64,000 bases of DNA from Silurus meridionalis (taxonomy: Eukaryota; Chordata; Actinopteri; Siluriformes; Siluridae). Shown here piece after piece: positions 35,025 to 47,187 of the stretch. Below the pieces are notes generated by a model, which had not been told where the DNA came from, did not search any database, and worked only from the letters and a program-made list of their open reading frames with translations. Made by a program: the position numbers and the translations under genes. Numbering within the stretch: position 1 is the stretch's first letter; each line of letters opens with the position of its first letter. The stretch spans positions 29,097,362 through 29,161,361 of the forward strand of contig NC_060886.1 of the NCBI RefSeq assembly GCF_014805685.1, written 5' to 3'.

Positions 35025-35591
35025 CTACAGCAGGGATTGGCAATGTGCATAGTGATGTGGGCCAGATTTTTTTTTTCAGATTTATTTTCTCCAGATTATT
35101 AATCCAACACATTTTACATTATTTCTCAATTTAGTCTTTATTAAGGAAATTTAACGGACAATTAATGCAATGAGTTTATTAACTAGAACACTTGTGCAGT
35201 TATGCTCGTTTAAATGTAAAATGAAATACTTAAAAAATTAATTTTAAGACGACATTCCTACTGTCAAATAGACTTAATTAGAAACCTGTGACGTCTCCTG
35301 CCGGTCAAAGATCGAATCAATGTCAAATGCCCCATTGAAGTCTGTTTTCACTGTCTATTTTTTCTTTTTGCCCCTAACATCTTGGTGGCCCAGATATACC
35401 TTCAGAATTCCGAGGTCTTGAGGAGTCTGATAGCTTGAAGTTGTTTTGGAAGCATACGAAGGAACCAAAGCTGGAGGTTTTGATGTTAAATATGTACACA
35501 AAATGATCTGCAGCACATTTTCTATTCATTGAATCTACACATTTGGCCAATCGACTTTTTGAACAGCGTGCTGCGCAAAGGCGACACTTAC
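35025..35591 (-). other. dnah7 intron, nothing recognised
   Basis: 567 AT-rich bases, no repeat named. Confidence 0.7.
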
Positions 35592-35718
35592 GAGCTTTTC
35601 GTGTTTCAGCAGGTTGACATTGAGGCAGAATGAGAAAAGCAGCTTGTCCTTCTCGAACAGCGATCGGCACACGTTGACATACAGCGAGTAGGTGAAGTGG
35701 TCTCTTAGGATCTGCAGT
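35592..35718 (-). CDS. dnah7: dnah7 exon 19
   Basis: Starts with the third base of a split Arg codon, then [20 protein letters not shown] and [20 protein letters not shown] to [21 protein letters not shown] is a dynein signature. Confidence 0.97.
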
Positions 35719-35949
35719 CTGAACACAAATAGGCAACGAAGAATGAGTCATGAAAATCACTGGGATTTTCTTCGTATGGAAAATCAACGCAGTGAGTAAT
35801 TCAAATAAATGACTTGGCGATTAACGTTTTTTGTTCAGGTTACCACATTTTGCCCCATTTGCTAAACAACCTCCACTCTTCTGGGAAGATGTTTCACTAG
35901 ATTCTGTAGTTGGCTTGAGAGGATTTGTATTTATCAATTCACAAGGGTA

Positions 35950-36110
35950 GTGGCAGTGGTGGTTTAGTGGTTAAGCATCTGGATTACTGATCAGAAGGTC
36001 AGGGGTTCAATCTCCAGCACTGCCAAGATGCCTTTGTTGGGTCCTTGAGCAAGGCAATTAACCCTACCTGCTCCAGGCTTCATCATGGCTGACAAACTGG
36101 TGTATATGTA
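35950..36110 (+). repeat. tRNA-derived SINE copy
   Basis: A-box ggtggtttagtggttaagc, B-box ggggttcaatctcc, then cagcactgccaagatgcc, gagcaaggcaattaaccct and tcatggctgac tail. One of the best copies in the window. Confidence 0.8.
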
Positions 36111-36124
36111 AACATTTCCTTGTG

Positions 36125-36300
36125 TGAAGTGGTAGTTTAGTGGTTAAGGCTTTGGAAGGTCATCAGTTCAAATCCCAGCCACACCAACTGCCACTCCTAG
36201 GCTTCTTAACAAGGCCCTTAATCCTATTGCTGCTCAGTTGTGTAAATAAGATAAATCACCCTGTAAAACGAGCGTCTGCCAAAAGCTGTAAATGTAAGGG
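36125..36300 (+). repeat. tRNA-derived SINE copy
   Basis: A-box gtggtagtttagtggttaag, B-box cagttcaaatccc, ccactcctaggc, aacaaggcccttaatcc and a tail gcgtctgccaaaagctgtaaatgt. The variant tail also occurs at 42830. Confidence 0.8.
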
Positions 36301-37005
36301 TTTCAGTAAAGTCAGGTACTGTTGAACATTAGGTGATGGAGGCCTGGGGTGCACTCAGCGTTCCAATTCATCCCAAGAGTGTTCATTAAGGTTCTAAGCA
36401 CGCCACTCTGATGTCTCTGGTGTTGATGCTAAGTATCTGAATTAGGCTACGTCTACACTAATTTGGATAAATTAAAAAAATGGCGTTTTGGTCTAAAAAT
36501 GCTCCGTGTCAAACCCTTTAATTTTTGATGATTTCCCAACGTCTCCCAAAAGTTGCTTGTCTACATTGAAAAGTCCAAAAATGCTCATGTCCCTGTACGA
36601 GCAAAAAATAAAACCCTTCGACCCGCGTAATATCTGCCGGCCCTTTATTCACTTTCCGGCTCCTTGAACTGAAACATCGTTTCATCAAATCAAATTAAAT
36701 GAAACATTCGAAAGCCACCATTTTCACAGTCCTCGATGCGTCGCTAAAACAGTTTCTAAAGCTGCTTTCTGACTGATTTATCCACCATCAGTTACAACTC
36801 GTAGGTTTCAGTGATGGGTCTCATATAGATTTCCATCTGATATCTTTGAGTGCAAGAACATATGGATATTTTCCAACATATTGCTTAGAGGAAAGCAATC
36901 CAATGTATATGTTTGCTGATTATGGACCTCAAATGAATCTTTGAAAGAAAAACAGCCATGCAAGAACCTCTGACACAATGACTACTTGTGTAAAACCCTT
37001 CACAC

Positions 37006-37341
37006 CTCTGCTCCAGATGCTCGCTCTTGTCCGAGTTGTCGATGGATAAAATAAAGAGATTGATGAACCAGCCGAGTGAGTACTGGTACATGGGTTCGAT
37101 GTTGGCCAGGTCGGCGATGGAGAAGAACAAGATGGCCGAGTGGACTGCGATGGGAGTGTAGCCCATACGCGTTTCATCGATCTTCCTCTCGGTCGCTTCA
37201 GCCACGGCCTGCTTTTCCGAGATTTCATTGGCCAGAACTTTGGAGGATGACAGAATCTGGACAGCTGTTTCGTCCTCGAGGATGTTCCCTTCAGATGCCG
37301 AGAGCACTTCCAGGATCTTGTCTTCGATCTCCTTGAGCTGT
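37006..37341 (-). CDS. dnah7: dnah7 exon 18 (AAA5-AAA6 region)
   Basis: 112 codons: QLKEIEDKILEVLSASEGNI, LEDETAVQILSSSKVLANEI, coiled-coil-like, then ILFFSIADLANIEPMYQYSL and GWFINLF. This is the strut/buttress coiled coil known between AAA5 and AAA6. Both ends split Arg codons (AG/A). Confidence 0.97.
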
Positions 37342-37625
37342 CTGAGGGATGGAAAAGGAATTAGTCTTTGAGATTCCAATCAACCTAACATTATTATTAT
37401 TATTATAATTAGACTATTGGAAAAACTTTCTGTTTAACAGATGAGTGTCAGTTATGTAAGGTATAAAATAAAGGTATAAAAGGATCTGCTCTTTTAGAAA
37501 AATAACCAATGACTGTGTTGATGAGATGCTTCGAACAAACTGCCATGACAGACTTTAAAACTGAATGACTGGCAACCAAAGATCTATGCAAACACACAGG
37601 TTATAAAGGTTCTCTCTGATCGTAC

Positions 37626-37759
37626 CTTTTGTTTTCCGCTCCCCGCAGGATAAGGGCTTGTTTCTCCTCTTCTAGATCCGGCCTCTCTCGAGCCACCACT
37701 ATACCAAGCAGCTGGTCTTGCATTCCTTCAGGCGTGATCATGAAGTTCAGAAGTGTTAC
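37626..37759 (-). CDS. dnah7: dnah7 exon 17
   Basis: Codes VTLLNFMITPEGMQDQLLGI and VVARERPDLEEEKQALILRG to AENKR. LLNFMITPEGLQDQLLGIVVAXERP is a strong dynein motif. Ends AG of a split Arg codon. Confidence 0.98.
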
Positions 37760-38199
37760 CTAAACCACCCAAAAGGTGAATTCAGACAAAAATCATGTGA
37801 CATGTTTTAAACTAGGTTTGTATGTATTGCTCATATATCTATACACAGATGTAAGGTCATTTTAAGGTCAGAGGTTTTTTTTTTTTTTTTTTTAATAATA
37901 ATAATGATAATACAGAAAAATATTTAATTATTTGATAAAATTAAATTAAAAAAATGGTCGAATATGGTGGCTTCAAATAAAATGTAAATAAAATCACAAA
38001 ATAAAAATGTTTAATATATAAAATCTAGTGCATAAAATTTTTTTTATTGAGATCTTTCAAATGAGATTTGAAGAAGAGGCACGTATGGATGGGGAAAAAA
38101 AAAACTTTGTCCATATAGTTTTTAAATTTTTTATATTAAAATTAATATATATATTTTTGTACTTCTGTTTGACCATTTAAAAAAATATATATAAATAAG

Positions 38200-38510
38200 T
38201 AAATAAGAGGCGAAATTAAAACCTTCAACGAAACACACGTAAACATTTGTTTCACTAGTCTCAAATCAGCACCAAAATCCGCCACGGCGCACACATCCGG
38301 CAATTAAAACCGTCCGTGTGGAAACATGGCAAAAGTTCCATTTGTTGTCCTGATGATTTACGTCATTTAAAACACCATAAATACTTTAAAACATTTACAA
38401 AAATATTTAGTCTTAATGCTCTATGGTGAGTTTGGTTTTACAAATAATAAACATACATTTGCATAATAATCCATGTTCGTCCATGTTGATTAGAGCATTC
38501 AAATCTTGAA
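38200..38510 (+). repeat. dispersed repeat copy B2
   Basis: Copy of 1985-2345: aattaaaaccgtccgtgtgg, aaacatggcaaaagttcc, aataaacatacatttgcata. Not coding. Confidence 0.7.
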
Positions 38511-40724
38511 AAGTATTAATTTAAGGTAAACAGATGCTTGACTTGATGACTTTTTGAGTCCTATAACAAAACAAACTGTTATTTCAGATCCATTTCAAAT
38601 CTTCATATATATTTTTTTACCATTTCACCAAACAAGTGCCTCGATGTTATAAGACTTTACAAAAAAAAAAAAAAAACATAATAATTCATTCTTCCTAGTG
38701 CGGAAAAAAAAGAATAAAATTCAGAGAATTGTGCTAGAGAAAAAAATAGAATAAAATCATTCCAATGGGCCCTGAATATACACTGAGATTAGTACGATCT
38801 AATCCTCGCCTGCTACAAAAAAAAAAAAAACGGCAAATCTTGGCACAGAGACGCTTTCGTTTGCCGCACAATCGCTTTTAGTTTGTAACGGAGTTGATGC
38901 TCACAAAAAAGAAAAGGATTCGAAAAAAAAAAGTCCCGTAAAGACGTTTAGAACTAGAAATATTGTGTGGGAATACAGGGTACAGGGAAATCGTCTGAGC
39001 ACATCTGACGCTGTAGAGCTTATTATTCATGACAGATGAAGATAGAGACAGCTCGCTGCATGAAATATCTCTGCATCTGTTTGCTGGGGATTCATTAGGG
39101 GTGCGCACACACATACACACTCATACACACCTGTTCCCTGCAGCTGTGTGTCGCCGCCTCGGACGCAAACACGCAGCATTTAGGCGAAATAGATCAGCAT
39201 GATCTTGCCCGAGGCTTCATTACAAACTTTCAAAGCTAATGCCTCGCACCATTTGTGTTTGTCTACTGAGGGCTTTTCTAGTAATTCTTCGAGTTATCCT
39301 TTTGCCGTTTTGCCGCCTTTTATCAAGTCCTTCTCGAAAATGAAAAGCACCACATTATACTTTTTTTCCACTTGTCACATGTAAATTACAGATCAGTGAA
39401 AATCTTTCTTCCAGTGATTTCAGGAAGCTGGGGTTAGCTACGATACAGCGCCCCTACAGGTGATCGGCAGTATTGCGTTACCTCCGTTCAAAACATGGCG
39501 GCTGCAAATCTGATAGGATCGTTGAATTTACTGGCGGATTAAATGGAGCGTGAGCGGAGAAATAGTAGCCGATTCAGAAGACATTTACACGTAGGCAGTG
39601 CATTCACGGAGCGTCTTGCATAATTGTCAGCCTTAACAGGCCAGGCGAAGGATTTTCTGAAGGGCCAGCAATTTCACAACGGACTTGTTCCTTTCCACCA
39701 ATGATCAAAATTCCCACGACAATGCAACGGTAGCTCCGCCTTCAAGCAATGATCGACGGAGGCTGGGCGTGGTCAGCTCTGAATACATTATCAAAACCGC
39801 ATCGACTGAACTCCATACGTCGTGGTGTATTAATTGAAGTCTCGAGTGTGTCAATGCGTAAAAAAAAAAGACATTTAGCTCCTTTTTTGCTACACCTTTG
39901 GCTCAGAACGCAGTTTTCAAATACACACTGAATTTTGCTACACACAATAATCCATAGCGTTATGATGAAAATGCAATGCTAAGTGTCCTAACCTTGAGTC
40001 AAAATGCATTTAGGAAAAAATAACATTGAAATTGCTCCCCTTTCCGCTTGTTACACATATCTGGGGAAATACATTTTTGTTTAGAAATTTAGTCTGAAAT
40101 TAGTATGGAATTTACATATTAAAACTCTAAAAGCCTATCATTTTATTTTCCTTTTGTACCAAATGTTGCCCGTATGCTAATGGAAAATGTAAATTGAAAT
40201 ACTTAGCCATTACATACTTAGCTGTTTTGCATACGTGTTGTAATTACGCATCAGTGGAATAAAACATTTTATACGAAACTCGTTTTTCGAGCGTTTACGA
40301 ATCATAAAATGAAACCCGGTCTCTGTAGCGCTTCACGCCATTGTCAGTCGCACGCCTTACGAGATGGAGATGTCTGCTTTAGATGTCAGAGACCCAAACA
40401 ATGTGCAGAGCTCTGAAAGCAGCGGGAGCCTCTATTATGATCGGCAACAACGATCGTCTCTCTTTTATCTAGCGGATGGCAAATAGAAGGGGGGTTCGGG
40501 AAGGGGGGTGGGGGGTGACGGCAAATAACAGTACCTTGGCCTTAAGTTACTTTCTGCACTTGTGCAGTCTTTTGTCACTAATGCCGTATTCTAGTTCGGA
40601 GAGGGCAGCCTTTCATCACCAGATTAAATCTGCGCTATCTGTGTTTGGACAGTGGGGATAAAGAAGTGCTGTATGTGTGAATCAGAACACTCTGTTCTGG
40701 GCTTTATTTTCCTGAATAACTGCA

Positions 40725-40760
40725 GTGTGTGTGTGTGTGTGTGTATGTGTGTGTGTGTGT
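40725..40760 (+). repeat. (GT)n microsatellite
   Basis: About 18 GT units with one TAT interruption, just downstream (in gene sense) of exon 16. Confidence 0.9.
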
Positions 40761-40775
40761 GAGATTAACTCCCAC

Positions 40776-40966
40776 CTTGACCGAAGTCTCGGGCAGATAA
40801 TGTGGGTTGCGTAGCTTGGTGGTGATGTAGAATCGGAAGTCCGGGGCGTATTCTATAGTGGAGTCTCCCAGGCGGATACACACACTCCCGCCCTGTTTAA
40901 ACGTCTGCTTCAGCAGTAGAGGCTCCAGAATGGGGTCCAGTTCCTCACCTACATTCTCCAGCAGAA
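40776..40966 (-). CDS. dnah7: dnah7 exon 16 (AAA5)
   Basis: Completes a split Val codon, then [40 protein letters not shown] and [17 protein letters not shown]. Invariant dynein AAA5 sequence. Phase 0 exit. Confidence 0.98.
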
Positions 40967-41149
40967 CTGGAAGACAAAAGTACGAAATGAGATCATGGGC
41001 CTTCGTGTGAAAATTTCAGATAACGTAAAGAAATAAATCCATGCCTTTTACACAGATTATATATATGCATTTCACACCCTAACCTTCAGTGGTGTCCTAC
41101 CTGAACTTCTTAACACGGTCATGATGATGCCACGTCTATAGAAACCATC

Positions 41150-41722
41150 AATATTATCGAGAAACGCGGTAAAACAGAAAGCGAGAATGAATGCAAGAGC
41201 ATGAATTACTGGAACCATGTCCTGTGGTCTGATAAACTTTTTTGGGTCAGATGGTGTCCAGCATGTGTGGCGACACCCTAGTGAGGAGCACCAAGAAAAT
41301 TGTCCTACCTACAATCAAGCATGGTGGTGGTAGCATCATGGTCCGGGGCTGTTTGAGTCCTGCTGGTACTGGAAAGCTGCGGTTCATTGAGGGAAACATG
41401 GATTCCAGCATGTACTGTGACATTCTGAAGCAGCACATGAAGCCCTTTCTTCAGAAACTGGTCCGAACAGCAGTTTTCCGAAATAATAACGACCCCAAAC
41501 ACATCACCAACATGACAACTGCCTTGCTGAGGAAGCTGAAGGTGAAGCGGCCAAGTATGTCTCCAGACCTGAACCTTATTGAGCACCTGTGGGGCTCCTC
41601 AAGAGGAAGGTGGAGAAGCGCTATGTGTCCAACATCCAGCAGCTCTGTGATGTCATTATGGAGGAGTGGAAGAGGATCCCAGCAACAATCTGTGCAGCTC
41701 TGGTGAATTTCATTCCCAGGAG
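41150..41722 (+). mobile_element. decayed Tc1 transposase, DD34E type
   Basis: One open frame (41242-41706) reads TIKHGGGSIMVRGC, GTGKLRFIEGNMD, NDPKHITNMTTALL and SPDLNLIEHLWG, the core and third catalytic position of a Tc1 transposase with standard DD34E spacing. The second aspartate appears replaced (FRNNNDPKH) and the frame fails at both ends. The element is cut off at its 3' side by a CTGT repeat. Confidence 0.85.
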
Positions 41723-41786
41723 GTCTGTCTGTCTGTCTGTCTGTCAAGAAATTTCTGACTCTGTCTGTCTGTCTGTCTGTCTGTCT

Positions 41787-41822
<36 letters not shown>
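41723..41822 (+). repeat. (CTGT)n and (CT)n compound microsatellite
   Basis: Two CTGT runs (41723-41744, 41760-41788) followed by about 15 CT units. It directly abuts the Tc1 fossil and may have grown from it. Confidence 0.95.
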
Positions 41823-41825
<3 letters not shown>

Positions 41826-42674
41826 ATGCCAAACTGAGTTCACGATGTATAAAACCCCTATTTATTTTTGCTGAAACAAATGTAAAAAAAAACTGTACCT
41901 CACAATAACACCTATTTACTCAGATGCCACTCAGGGCTTCTGAGGTGGGAATTAAAGCATTGCTTCTCATCATCAGGGCTAAAAACAGTGAATACTGAGG
42001 GAATCGTTCAAACACAAACGGAGCCATCTGGTCTATTCTCACTTATTTCTCTCTCTCTCTCTCTCTCTCTCCTTTATTCTCTCACTTATTCTCTGTTTCC
42101 TCTCAGGGAAAGAGCTGACAGGCATGGAAGACGATCACAAATTCAGATCGGCTTCTCGGGCCCACCTTTGATCCGCCCCGGAGGATCAGACATGCAAAAA
42201 TGATGTGCAGATGCCGCTTCCAGGCAGCGTGCGTCCTGGAAATAAGCAACGTTTTCATCGCCCGGAGGTGAGAATGTGAGTATTGCTTGTTTCAGCTCCG
42301 AGTCGGTTTCAAGTTTGCTGTTGAAGAGAGACCCCTGGGGAGAGCGGGCTGTATTGCAAGTGCGCTGTAAATATCAGGTTATTGTTTGAATAGATCAGAC
42401 TGCAAAAGCAGGAAGAGATTCTCAGTTATCCAGGGTCGGTTATTTGGAAGTTGAGTCGTGTTGGTCTGGTTAGATTGAAATGTTTTACTGAGGGGAAATT
42501 AACAAAATTCCATAGATTTATGTGCTCCAGGGTCACAATCCTGCCCCCTCTATAGCTAAAGGAATAAGGGGAAGGTGGAAGGGGGGTGGGGGGTGTTAGG
42601 AATATAAGGAGTTGTTAGGATGTAATGGTGTATTAAAAGTAAAAAAAAGTAAAGAGTGTATTAAAGTATGTAAA

Positions 42675-42850
42675 AGGTTGTAGCCTCAGAGGTAAAAAGC
42701 ATTGGACTGTGGCTTGGAAGGTCACATGTTCAATCCCAGCACCACCAAGCTGCCACTGCTGGATATTTTGAGTAAGGCCCTTACCCTCCACTGCTCAGTT
42801 GTAAGTCGCTCTGGATAAGGTTGTCTGCCAAATGCTGTAAATGTAAGTAT
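42675..42850 (+). repeat. tRNA-derived SINE copy
   Basis: gttgtagcctcagaggtaaa at the head, catgttcaatcccagcacca, ccaagctgccactgctgg, taaggcccttacc, and tail ggttgtctgccaaatgctgt. Confidence 0.75.
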
Positions 42851-44059
42851 TGGGGTATTGTGTGTGCCCCGGTGAGGCTTTTCTGGTGGACACATGAAGT
42901 GGGCTTGATCTGGCTGAGCTTGTTACAGGGACAATTGGCAAGCTGTGGGATTTATTAGGAGGAACTGTGAGTCCTCAAAGTTGGTGTGTTGTAAGATGGA
43001 TTGCATAAACCTCAGAATTTCTGTGACAAAGGCCCAAATTGTGATGGCTAGACGACTAGACCAGAGAATCTGGAGAAAAACAGCTGGTCTGGTGGGGTGG
43101 TCCAAAGGAGGAAACTGGAACATGTTGGGAGTGAAGGCAAACACGTCTGGTCTGATCCACGAAATTGCGTTTCTCCAGAGGCTCCAATGTGCAGATGTAA
43201 CATAACAGTCAGCAGCCAAGACAGGAAACAAATAGACAGCAAAATAGACCGCGGACTAGACAGTACCGAAAAACAATAAACAGAGATAACGCAATAGACA
43301 TCACAACAACAAAAATAATAAAAATATTGCAAAGGTACAAAGGCTTATTGCACAATAAATGTTCACATTGTAAGGTTCAGTGCAGAAGTGGCAAGAATAT
43401 AAACTACCTGTGATTAATTCAAAGTGCTCAAGTGATGAGAATAATTAATAGCACATGTCTGGTTAATGCACAAGACGAGGCTGAAAAAAAAAGTGTGCGG
43501 GTTAGCCGTCATAGTCGTGACAGGTCAGTCGGGTTTTTCCAGGACAGACGCTCCCCATTTTACGAAAATTAACTTTCATGCATACGAATAAACCTGTCCT
43601 CAACATGGAATTTGTTCGGAGTCTTAAAAATTGAAAACGGAGGCGAGTCGGCGCGAGCTAGTCGTCGACCATAACGAGTCTACGTGATGCGCACTGGACT
43701 GGACTACTTTTTATTACTTAATACAAAATATTGTATAAAATTTTGATTATTTCGATTTGTTTATTTGATAGTATTTATAGCTCTTGCATCATTAGGAGAT
43801 ATGCGTAGTCAATAACGAACACAGTAACAACTTAGGAGTGTTTAAAGGCTCTGGCATGGAGAAGCTGGTGTTGGATCTGTGATGATCACAAATGTTGAGC
43901 TATTTTATGAGTTGCTCAGTAGCTCTTCGTTTTATAACCATAAAGACTGTATAAAACTGTAGAAAGAACATTACTTATAATCTTATACTCCAGTGCTCAT
44001 GTTAGTTCTCACTCTCCAGTGTTCTGTATTGTTGAAAGATTTATGATCAAACTTTTGAT

Positions 44060-44400
44060 GTCACCCAAATGAGGATGGGTTCCCCTTTTGAGTCTGGTTC
44101 CTCTCAAGGTTTCTTCCTCATAACATCTAACATCTTTTCCTTGCCACAGTAGCCATGTCTGCTCATCAGGGATCGATGCTTTTTTGACCCCCTGACTGCT
44201 CGTGAAAATAAACTGAACTCCATGAAGACATGGTCAGAGTAGAAGAACTCGTGTCCTGCAGAAAGCTCTGACCTCCTCGACTGCACCAGACACCTTCTGG
44301 ATGAACTGGAGCACTGACTAAATCCCTAAAGCCACACCTAAAATCTAGTGGAAAGCCTTCTCAGAAGAGTGGAGCGTTAAAGGAGAATAAATACAGAATT
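44060..44400 (+). repeat. dispersed element C4 with common fish repeat phrase
   Basis: Starts caaatgaggatgggttccc and tggttcctctcaaggtttct, a phrase very widespread in fish genomes, partly repeated at 46755. Then gatgaactggagcactga and ctcagaagagtggagcg as in copy C2. Element class not certain. Confidence 0.5.
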
Positions 44401-44603
44401 GGACATATTGCGTTTCAATATACACAAATACACAATTTCTTAGGACAATCTGGATTGTTAATTTATAGGGAAGACTCTTCATTGGGGTCCTGATACTTGG
44501 AAGATGGTATATTTACTGTAGATAAACCATGAAGTGTGTATCCTCTAGAGTCATACCGTTACAGTCGCACATCCTGCTGAAAGCCAAATATGAGTTTAAT
44601 CAC

Positions 44604-44758
44604 CTGGTGTGCCGAACTGGATGCAGTTCTCCAGCGTTCTCACAAAGTTTCCATCGCTCAGCTTGATGACGTGCAGGCTGTTGCCCTTCTCCATATTCTT
44701 TACCCACTTGTTCGCCTGGCCCTGTGGGTCGATCATCAAAGGCCAGCGTCGGGCGTTC
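44604..44758 (-). CDS. dnah7: dnah7 exon 15 (AAA5)
   Basis: [40 protein letters not shown] then [24 protein letters not shown] is the AAA5 Walker-B-like signature of dyneins. Begins and ends inside codons (Ser and Val). Confidence 0.98.
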
Positions 44759-46501
44759 CTGCACGACAGAGATGTTTGCCAAACAGGTGAGGGACTTTTC
44801 AGGACCTGCTCGAGAACTTTGTAAAGAACATTCACATGCAAGAAGCGGCCTCATCCTTGCTTCATAAATCCTGTTTGAAGTCTAATTTGCATAACTCATT
44901 TTGAAACATCGTGAATGGTCAAGGTGAGGGTGAAGGGCGTATTAGGAGTAGTGGCTTTTTTTTTTGTCTCATTTGCAGGAAGCATTCGAACAGCATTAGT
45001 GGGTCATGCAGGGAAGAAAAGTTGGGCAGCTAACGAAGGAAAGTCACATCTTTAGAAACACTTATAGTGGCTGTCAGAAGTGTGGAAACACCTAGTTTTT
45101 GATGGTTTTCGAGACCATTTGTTTTGCAACAAATCAGGCTAAAACACACAGGAATTGGAACAAGTGGAATCCAATTGTGACGTTTTTTTGGCATTAACAC
45201 AAGAGCTGGTATAAGACAGAGACCAGAAAAGAGAGAAGTTTGGAAACCTCCTCACCCTCACAGTCAAACATGGAGGTGGAAGCTTAATGGTTTTGGGGTT
45301 GTTTCAGAGCAGGGAAGGTTGTAGACTTATTGGTTTTATTTATTTAACATAAATCCTCAGACATTTTCTTTTACCTAATTTGTTGCATAGAAACAAAAGG
45401 AACATGGACTTTCAAAAACCATTAGGAAGGGTGTTTCCAAACTTTTAACACAAAAAGTAGCTGGTTGTTAGTTTTAAAATGGTATTAATTCAAGGAACAT
45501 GCAGAGGACCAATAAAGAACACTTACATGTAAGGAACCCTCAACATGCTCCTCAAGATTTTCGACTGCAAGTTAATAACGAGAACGTGAAACAAAAAGTG
45601 GTTATGATTTCCGGCACCGGGTCCGGTTTTTGTGTTTATTGATTTTACAAGAATTTTCAGGCATGCACGGGAAATAAGCAGTTTACGCAGAACAAAAGCT
45701 TTCAAACGATCTCTCGGGCGTCTTTGTGGAGATCCTTGAATATAAAGTTTATATTTTAGAAGAGATGTTTCAGGACTGGGATGAACTTTAGGAATATATG
45801 ATTAGAGATCAGGATCACATGTAAACGATCCATATTATTTTCCATGGGGGGGAAGGGGGTGGTTGAGGGGTTGGGGAGTTTAAATATTCTGGGATTCTGA
45901 GGGAAATTCCCGGAGAACACTGTCTCGTTCTGACTCGCACGGCGTTAATATTTTCTATTTTGAGGACATACAGTATTGTGTGCAGGACGTGATTGCATTA
46001 TTTCTCAAGAATAGCATTTCTGTAATCTATTCCCACCCAACAAACCTAAATCACTTCTCGATATTAAACGCTATTTTTCTTTTTTTTCTTCGAATATTGT
46101 CGCACAGGCTTCTAAATGTGATTATATTGCTTCCTAAAAATACCATCAGCTATTGTGCTGTCAAATCTGATAAAGTAAATTGTTTAAGTAGTGTCCCTTT
46201 ATGAAGAAAAAAGAAAGTGCTATACAAATGCTGTATTAGAAAAAAAAAAAAAGAAGACCCTCTAAACCAATCGGATTCCAAAATTCCGCAATGTTAAGTA
46301 TTAAATTTGTATATATTTTTAGTATAAGACATCACAATGTAAGAACAGTATGATGTTTAGCCTGGAATGAGATGCCCTAAAACATTCACAGGTAAACACC
46401 ACATCTTCAGGACCATGTAGGTGCTGAACTCCATAACGTACCATACTACCCAAAGGTACACTCAAATATTTTATGGATTCTGGATTTGAGAAAGTACGTA
46501 C
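44759..46501 (-). other. dnah7 intron with Tc1-like remnant
   Basis: 1.74 kb. A Tc1-like remnant fills 45060-45450; the remainder is AT-rich without recognised features. Confidence 0.75.
45060..45450 (+). mobile_element. internally deleted Tc1-like element D2
   Basis: Left end gtcagaagtgtggaaacacc and right end gggtgtttccaaacttttaa form a diverged inverted pair. Inside: gagaccagaaaagagagaag and aacatggaggtggaagctta, shared with D1 at 24260. About 390 bases, so most of the transposase gene is missing. Confidence 0.6.
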
Positions 46502-46665
46502 GAGATGATGATGGCGTTGTCAATAGAGAAAGTGTCTGACGGAAGTCCGGCGATGATCCAGCTTCGGATTTTCACCGGCTCCCCCAGAGACAGCATCAGC
46601 GACATGTTCTTAGAACAGGGGATCGCTCTGGCCTTACACAGCTCGATCCATTCTTCTGTAGCACT
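46502..46665 (-). CDS. dnah7: dnah7 exon 14 (AAA5)
   Basis: SATEEWIELCKARAIPCSKN, MSLMLSLGEPVKIRSWIIAG, LPSDTFSIDNAIIIS. W-x-I-A-G-L-P-x-D-x-F-S-I-D-N is the AAA5 signature. The acceptor agag pair is read as ttgtag/AGT to keep phase 0 after exon 13. Donor tc/gtacgt. Confidence 0.96.
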
Positions 46666-46964
46666 CTACAAAATTGTACATTCATGCACAAGTGAGATTA
46701 CTATGAGCGGTTGCAGCGATGATGAAGATGTAATGATGGATATCTGGTGCCCTTCAGATGAGGATGGGTTCCCTTTGTTGAAAAGATTGAACACCCCTGA
46801 TCTAAGGTTTTGTATTCTATTTTATTCATCACCATAAACCTCTAGATCGCTTATTAGAGATGAACTCAAAGGTGTTTTCTAAATATAATAATAAACGTGA
46901 ACCCACTGTGTTGTTTTTTGTTCATTTTGCTCGCTTGGGGGTTTGAATTTAGCGGTAATGTATT

Positions 46965-47187
46965 ATGTGTTAGCGGCCGGAGCCCCTAGAGGTACGACGT
47001 GACCGAGGCATCATGACATCCATCAAGAGTGAGTCATAGACAGATGTGGTGGAGGTCATTTTCCAAAATAAAACATCGTTCAGAATCAAATAATGGATAA
47101 AACGGAAATGATGTAAGATATGTATACGTTCTGTGCGACCCGGTACCAATTGACCAATTGCCCGGGGGTTGGGGACCACTGGATTAG
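46965..47187 (+). mobile_element. possible hAT-like remnant
   Basis: Ends tgcccgggggttggggacca followed by ctgg, a phrase typical of hAT (Charlie-type) element ends. About 220 bases, no coding sequence. Confidence 0.4.

Larger units (their letters stand above)
35719..37005 (-). other. dnah7 intron with two SINEs
   Basis: 1.29 kb. Two SINE copies lie head to tail at 35950 and 36125. A short tail ttccaattcatcccaagagt near 36361 looks like another element end. Confidence 0.75.
37760..40775 (-). other. dnah7 intron, mostly unique sequence
   Basis: 3.0 kb. Carries AT-rich low-complexity DNA (37870-38200), repeat copy B2 and a GT run at 40725-40760. The stretches 38870-39420 and 40300-40470 look unique and mixed in composition; no exon recognised. 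Confidence 0.7.
40967..44603 (-). other. dnah7 intron with Tc1 fossil and SINE
   Basis: 3.6 kb. Listed inside: Tc1 fossil, CTGT/CT microsatellite, SINE and MITE-like copy C4. No gene. Confidence 0.8.
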
